The position numbers and the translations under genes are program-made. Below the pieces are notes generated by a model. That model had not been told where the DNA came from and did not search any database. It worked only from the letters and a program-made list of their open reading frames with translations. Of a DNA stretch of 64,000 nt, positions 60,757 to 64,000 are shown piece after piece (position 1 is the first letter of the stretch; every line of letters starts with the position of its first letter). Source of the DNA: Asticcacaulis sp. UBA2476 (lineage in GTDB: Bacteria; Pseudomonadota; Alphaproteobacteria; Caulobacterales; Caulobacteraceae); the NCBI GenBank assembly GCA_002342035.1, contig DDPE01000090.1:124001-188000 (forward strand). Direction: 5' to 3'.

Positions 60757-61577
60757 GCCTGATGCCGGTTGAGTTTAAGATCGATGCGGCGCTGCTGGAA
60801 CAGTTCCGGGCGGCGGGCATCCTCTTTTCCTACGACCGCACGGAAATTGCCAAGGGCGAGGGCTGGCTGAGCCAGCTTGAGACCTATATCGTCAAACAGC
60901 CGATCCGTATCGAAGGGCCATGCGCCTTTTACGGCGGGCCATATTCCCCCAGCCGCTGGTTTGCGGGCAGCGGCCTGTGCGACATGGGGGCGGCGTCCTA
61001 TTCCCATTCGCCCCTGCCCGAAGGCTTAAGCGTCGGGCGCTATTGCTCGATCGGCAAGGGCCTGCGGTTCATTGATTTCGCCCATCCAACGGAGTGGGTG
61101 TCATCGTCGATTGCGTTTTTCCGGCCAGATAATGTGCCGTATCTGTCGCCGCTTTATGATGCGCTTGAGGCGCGCAATGGTGCATTTAAACCCGAATCTT
61201 ACGATCCGCGCCGCGGGCTTGGCTATCCGGTGATCGAGCATGATGTCTGGATCGGCGACAATGTGACTTTGGGTTTGGGGGTGACCATCGGCACAGGTGC
61301 GGTTATCGCCGCTAATGCGACCGTGACCAAGGACGTTGCGCCCTATGCCATAGTGGGCGGTTTGCCCGCCAAGGTTCTGAAATATCGCTTTGCGCCGGAG
61401 GTGATCGAAGCACTATTGGCCTCACAGTGGTGGACCTATGCCCATGCCGATTTTGCAGGCTTAGACTACACCCAACCGCTGGCCTTTGCCGAAGGTGTGA
61501 GGGACGCGGTGGCCGCTGGCCGCATCGCGCCGTGGCAACCGGATGTGGTGGAATTACCCGGAGCGGCGTATGACTGA
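60753..61577 (+). CDS. Hexapeptide-repeat O-acetyltransferase (CatB/LbH type)
   Basis: 274 residues, ATG overlapping the NeuA-like stop (ATGA). The left-handed beta-helix repeat region (about 90-215; LSVGRYCSIGKGLRFIDFAH, VIEHDVWIGDNVTLGLGVTI, GTGAVIAANATVTKDVAPYA, IVGGLPAKVLKYRF) is typical of acetyl-CoA-dependent xenobiotic/sugar acetyltransferases. It has an extra N-terminal region of about 90 residues. In this setting it may O- or N-acetylate the nonulosonic acid or another EPS sugar. Confidence 0.83.
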   Translation: MSLMPVEFKIDAALLEQFRAAGILFSYDRTEIAKGEGWLSQLETYIVKQPIRIEGPCAFYGGPYSPSRWFAGSGLCDMGAASYSHSPLPEGLSVGRYCSIGKGLRFIDFAHPTEWVSSSIAFFRPDNVPYLSPLYDALEARNGAFKPESYDPRRGLGYPVIEHDVWIGDNVTLGLGVTIGTGAVIAANATVTKDVAPYAIVGGLPAKVLKYRFAPEVIEALLASQWWTYAHADFAGLDYTQPLAFAEGVRDAVAAGRIAPWQPDVVELPGAAYD

Positions 61578-62610
61578 TCGGGGCCGATACGATACGATGT
61601 TTCTGATCAGCACGCCGATCCAGTATCTGATGGCGCGCCTGATTGTCTCGGCCTATTTTCCGGGGCGGCATCTGGCGGTGGTGTACCGCGATGGCCATGA
61701 TTTTCGCCCGATTTTCGATGAGATCGACGCCCGGTTTTTGGGGCCGTCACCGTTTGATTATATGGGCTTTGATGAGGCGCTGGCGTCTGACCTGCCGCGC
61801 CCGAAGCGTCTGTTTATCAGCTACCGGTTCTACCGCTTTGCGGTCGAGACCTATTACCGCTTTAAGCCCGAAATCCTGTGCGCCTATGAAGACGGCTTTT
61901 CGCTGCATATCGATCATGACTATGGCAACAAATCCATGCATGATCGCAATCCGCGCTATGTCATTTCAGACGCGATAAAGGCCGTGGCGCGGGCCACCGG
62001 ATTAAAACCTTCGGCGCGGCCCAAGTTTGTCCGGCTGAACCGCTTTCAGGAAGTCTACAGCGTCTTTCCCGATGTGGTCGGTTTTAAGGCAGGAACACCG
62101 CATTTTTCAACGCGGCAGGCGTTTAAGGACAATCTGTTTAAGCCCGAATCCGATAAGGCGGGGCAAGGGGAATGTCTGTTTCTGTCGCAGCCCCTGTCCA
62201 ATCTCGGCATGATGACGGACCCTGAATATCTGCGCCTGCTTGAGACCATATTGGCCGATCTGTCGACCCGCTATGACCGCGTCTATTTCAAGCCGCACCC
62301 CCGTGACGGTGAGGCGGTGATGAGTGTCATCGCGGGCCAACCCAAATGCGTGCCCTTGCCGGAATTCTACAGCCGCATGCCGGCGGAGTTTTATCTGGGC
62401 CACTATCCGGCGACGGATGTTTACGGCTTTATGTCCTCGACCCTGTTTTATGTGCCGGCGGTGTTTGGTACCAAGGCCTATACACTGGCGCCGCTGCTCG
62501 ATCGCTGGCCGGGCGGGAATGAAAAACTACGCGATTACTGGCAGGCCATGAAGCCGCTGCTGACCAAGGCCGATGTCGGCGACTATGCGCCGGAGATTGC
62601 CAGCCGATGA
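61570..62610 (+). CDS. Putative sialyltransferase (GT38/GT52-like)
   Basis: 346 residues from ATG 61570 (GGAG 6 nt upstream), overlapping the acetyltransferase stop by 8 bases. N-terminus MTDRGRYDTMFLISTPIQYL fits capsular sialyltransferases, which start with a similar S-T-P-x-Q-x-L stretch. The three diagnostic motifs are visible: E-D-G (107-109, YEDGFS), H-P (VYFKPHPRD, 241-244) and S-S-T (GFMSSTLFY, 289-291). Members move sialic or related acids from CMP donors onto polysaccharide. With NeuB and NeuA next to it, a nonulosonic-acid transferase is the best reading; the polymer linkage is unknown. Confidence 0.75.
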   Translation: MTDRGRYDTMFLISTPIQYLMARLIVSAYFPGRHLAVVYRDGHDFRPIFDEIDARFLGPSPFDYMGFDEALASDLPRPKRLFISYRFYRFAVETYYRFKPEILCAYEDGFSLHIDHDYGNKSMHDRNPRYVISDAIKAVARATGLKPSARPKFVRLNRFQEVYSVFPDVVGFKAGTPHFSTRQAFKDNLFKPESDKAGQGECLFLSQPLSNLGMMTDPEYLRLLETILADLSTRYDRVYFKPHPRDGEAVMSVIAGQPKCVPLPEFYSRMPAEFYLGHYPATDVYGFMSSTLFYVPAVFGTKAYTLAPLLDRWPGGNEKLRDYWQAMKPLLTKADVGDYAPEIASR

Positions 62611-63539
62611 CTGATGATCCGATCACGGTTTCGATAATTATCTGCACCCGCAATCGCGCCCATAGTCTGGGCGGGACGCTCACCTCCCTTATCGCGCAAA
62701 GTACGAAGCATAGCTGGGAAGCCTTGCTGGTCGATAATGCCTCGACCGATAATACAGCCGAAGTCATCAGGGCGGCAGCGGAAAGCGATCCGCATCTGCG
62801 CTATCTCAGTGTGACGCGGATCGGTCTAGGGGCGGCGCGCGACGCTGCCTGGCGACAGGCGCGCGGGCAGATTATCGCTTTTACCGACGATGATTGCTAT
62901 CTGGAGGCCGACTATATCGACCGGCTGGTGGAGGCGTGGGCTGACTATCCCGACGCGGGCGCAATCGGCGGGCGCATCCGGCTGCATGACCCTGACGATG
63001 CCCCGATCACCATTGATGAGCGCAACCTGGCTGAGGTCTATCCGGCGCGGGCGTTCCTTAAGGCCGGGGCCCTGCATGGTGCTAACCTGACCTTCTGGCG
63101 TGAGGTTCTGGAGACAACCGGAGGGTTCGATCCTGAACTGGGGGCGGGGACACAATTCCCGTGTGAGGATATTGATGCGGTGGCGGCGTTGGTCTGGGCC
63201 GGGTATCCGGCGCGCTATGATCCGCGCTTTCAGGTCTCGCACCATCATGGCCGCAAAGCCTGCGATGTGCCGCGCATTATGGAAGGCTATGATCGCGGGC
63301 GCGGGGCCTATTTCATGAAATATATCCTGCGGACCGATAGCCGTGCCGCCTATATGTCAGCGTGGCGCGACAGCCTGCGCCACTCTTACGGACGGGACGG
63401 TTTTCAAGCCCGCAGGCGTGAACTGAGCTATGCCTTGCGCTGGCTGAAATCGCGCAGGGAATATGCGGCCATGGCCGTGGTTGCCGTGGCCGCACCGGTC
63501 ATGATCGCGGCCACCTGGCTAAGGCGCAAACTGTCTTAA
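62607..63539 (+). CDS. Family 2 glycosyltransferase
   Basis: 310 residues, ATG overlapping the previous stop (ATGA). GT-A: ITVSIIICTRNRAHSLGGTL, LLVDNASTDNTAEVI, GLGAARDAAWRQARGQII, AFTDDDCYLEADYI (DDD metal site), LHGANLTFWREVLETTGG and CEDIDAVAALVWAGYPA (catalytic ED). A hydrophobic C-terminal helix (AMAVVAVAAPVMIAATW) may anchor it to the membrane. Last gene of the plus-strand EPS/nonulosonate operon; its end overlaps the convergent flippase gene by 4 bases. Confidence 0.85.
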   Translation: MTDDPITVSIIICTRNRAHSLGGTLTSLIAQSTKHSWEALLVDNASTDNTAEVIRAAAESDPHLRYLSVTRIGLGAARDAAWRQARGQIIAFTDDDCYLEADYIDRLVEAWADYPDAGAIGGRIRLHDPDDAPITIDERNLAEVYPARAFLKAGALHGANLTFWREVLETTGGFDPELGAGTQFPCEDIDAVAALVWAGYPARYDPRFQVSHHHGRKACDVPRIMEGYDRGRGAYFMKYILRTDSRAAYMSAWRDSLRHSYGRDGFQARRRELSYALRWLKSRREYAAMAVVAVAAPVMIAATWLRRKLS

Positions 63540-64000
63540 ACCGGCTTACGCTTCAAAATCCGGTTAAGTATCGGCTGGGCCTGAGTTATGATCGGCGCGA
63601 CCAGTGACCGGCCGAAAATCAGAATACCTGACACGTAGATCACCGCCCCGATAAAGCTGCCGGTAATGACCACAAACAGAGCGTTGTCATAGATGCCGAA
63701 CAGAACCGGGCGCAGGCTCCACACCACCGCTGCCATAACCAGCGCGACCAGCAACGGCACCAAGGGCTTACTGAGCGCCGTCAGCACCGGAATGTCGACA
63801 AAGCGCTTAAGCTGATACTGCTGGTACGGCAGGGTCAGATAGCTTCTGAGGGCATAGGCGGCGGCAATGCCCACCAGACCCCACGGCAGGGCCAGCCAGG
63901 TGAACAATATGGTCAGGGCCAGTTGCAGGGCGGCTACCTTGGTGATGGCGCCCGGCTTATTGACGGCGGCCAGCATGCCGGGTGATATGTAGTTAAACAC
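63536..64000 (-). CDS. Wzx-type polysaccharide flippase, N-terminus beyond the window
   Basis: 154 residues of the C-terminal part are visible; the frame is open to base 64000, so the true start lies outside. Four or five membrane helices (LQLALTILFTWLALPWGLVG, PLLVALVMAAVVWSL, FVVITGSFIGAVIYVSGILI) with the MOP/Wzx-type pattern PGAITKVAALQLALTILFTW and GIAAAYALRSYLTLPYQQYQ. It would flip lipid-linked repeat units across the inner membrane for Wzy and Wzc. Confidence 0.82.
   Translation of the reverse strand: MFNYISPGMLAAVNKPGAITKVAALQLALTILFTWLALPWGLVGIAAAYALRSYLTLPYQQYQLKRFVDIPVLTALSKPLVPLLVALVMAAVVWSLRPVLFGIYDNALFVVITGSFIGAVIYVSGILIFGRSLVAPIITQAQPILNRILKRKPV

Noticed and set aside
1..64000. 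CRISPR arrays, rRNA genes, prophage or complete insertion sequence
   Set aside because: No regularly spaced repeats, rRNA-like sequence, phage structural genes or transposase could be seen.

Overview
The window reads as chromosomal DNA of an alphaproteobacterium, most likely Caulobacterales (an Asticcacaulis-like bacterium is my guess, from protein flavour and gene order, not from any search). Support: the block rnd-lptC-lptA-lptB-rpoN-hpf-ptsN on the minus strand, a FecI/FecR/TonB-transducer locus tied to plant-polysaccharide hydrolases, and a large ExoA/ExoM/Wza/Wzc-type exopolysaccharide (EPS) region.

Layout. (1) 1-8463: a galactan-use locus on the minus strand: GH2 beta-galactosidase (cut by the window edge), a TonB-dependent transducer with STN domain, FecR anti-sigma factor, ECF sigma factor, and a GH53 endo-galactanase whose stop codon lies inside a 0.3-kb MITE-like element with 33-bp terminal inverted repeats. 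(2) 8539-13276: dusA, then an AT-rich accessory gene with an Rx4H (HEPN-like) motif beside a tRNA-like gene whose anticodon loop is 26 nt, a PPOX-family flavoprotein, two small unknown proteins and a palindromic repeat. (3) 12809-18918: ptsN, hpf, rpoN, lptB, lptA, lptC and an RNase D-like exonuclease. (4) 19083-28513: a secreted GH5 hydrolase and sugar-nucleotide genes (AGE-family epimerase, manC, phosphomannomutase, galU, galE, UDP-glucuronate decarboxylase, UDP-glucose dehydrogenase), which would supply GDP-mannose, UDP-glucose, UDP-galactose, UDP-glucuronate and UDP-xylose. (5) 28897-47470: the EPS core: two nearly identical Wza-type export proteins, three Wzc-type chain-length proteins (two with a tyrosine-rich tail, one without), an outer-membrane beta-barrel, a Wzy-like polymerase, an ExoY-type initiating transferase, glycosyltransferases and two VanZ-like membrane proteins. 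(6) 47638-54514: a complete lasso-peptide cluster inside the EPS region: precursor, PqqD-like B1, B2 protease, cyclase, HPr-kinase-like tailoring kinase, ABC exporter, and a divergent nucleotidyltransferase. (7) 54629-64000: more glycosyltransferases and a nonulosonic (sialic-acid-like) acid set: a phosphatase, a fusion of a GT42-sialyltransferase-like domain to NeuB, a NeuA-like cytidylyltransferase, an O-acetyltransferase, and a putative sialyltransferase with E-D-G, H-P and S-S motifs, ending in a Wzx-type flippase cut by the window edge.

How it fits together. Regions 4, 5 and 7 describe a Wzx/Wzy-dependent polymer that probably carries mannose, glucose, galactose, pentose/uronic acid and a nonulosonic acid. 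The most notable items are the lasso cluster with a kinase and nucleotidyltransferase aimed at a C-terminal Ser, the GT42-like/NeuB fusion, and the odd tRNA-like gene next to a HEPN-like protein. No CRISPR array, rRNA, canonical tRNA or intact insertion sequence was seen.
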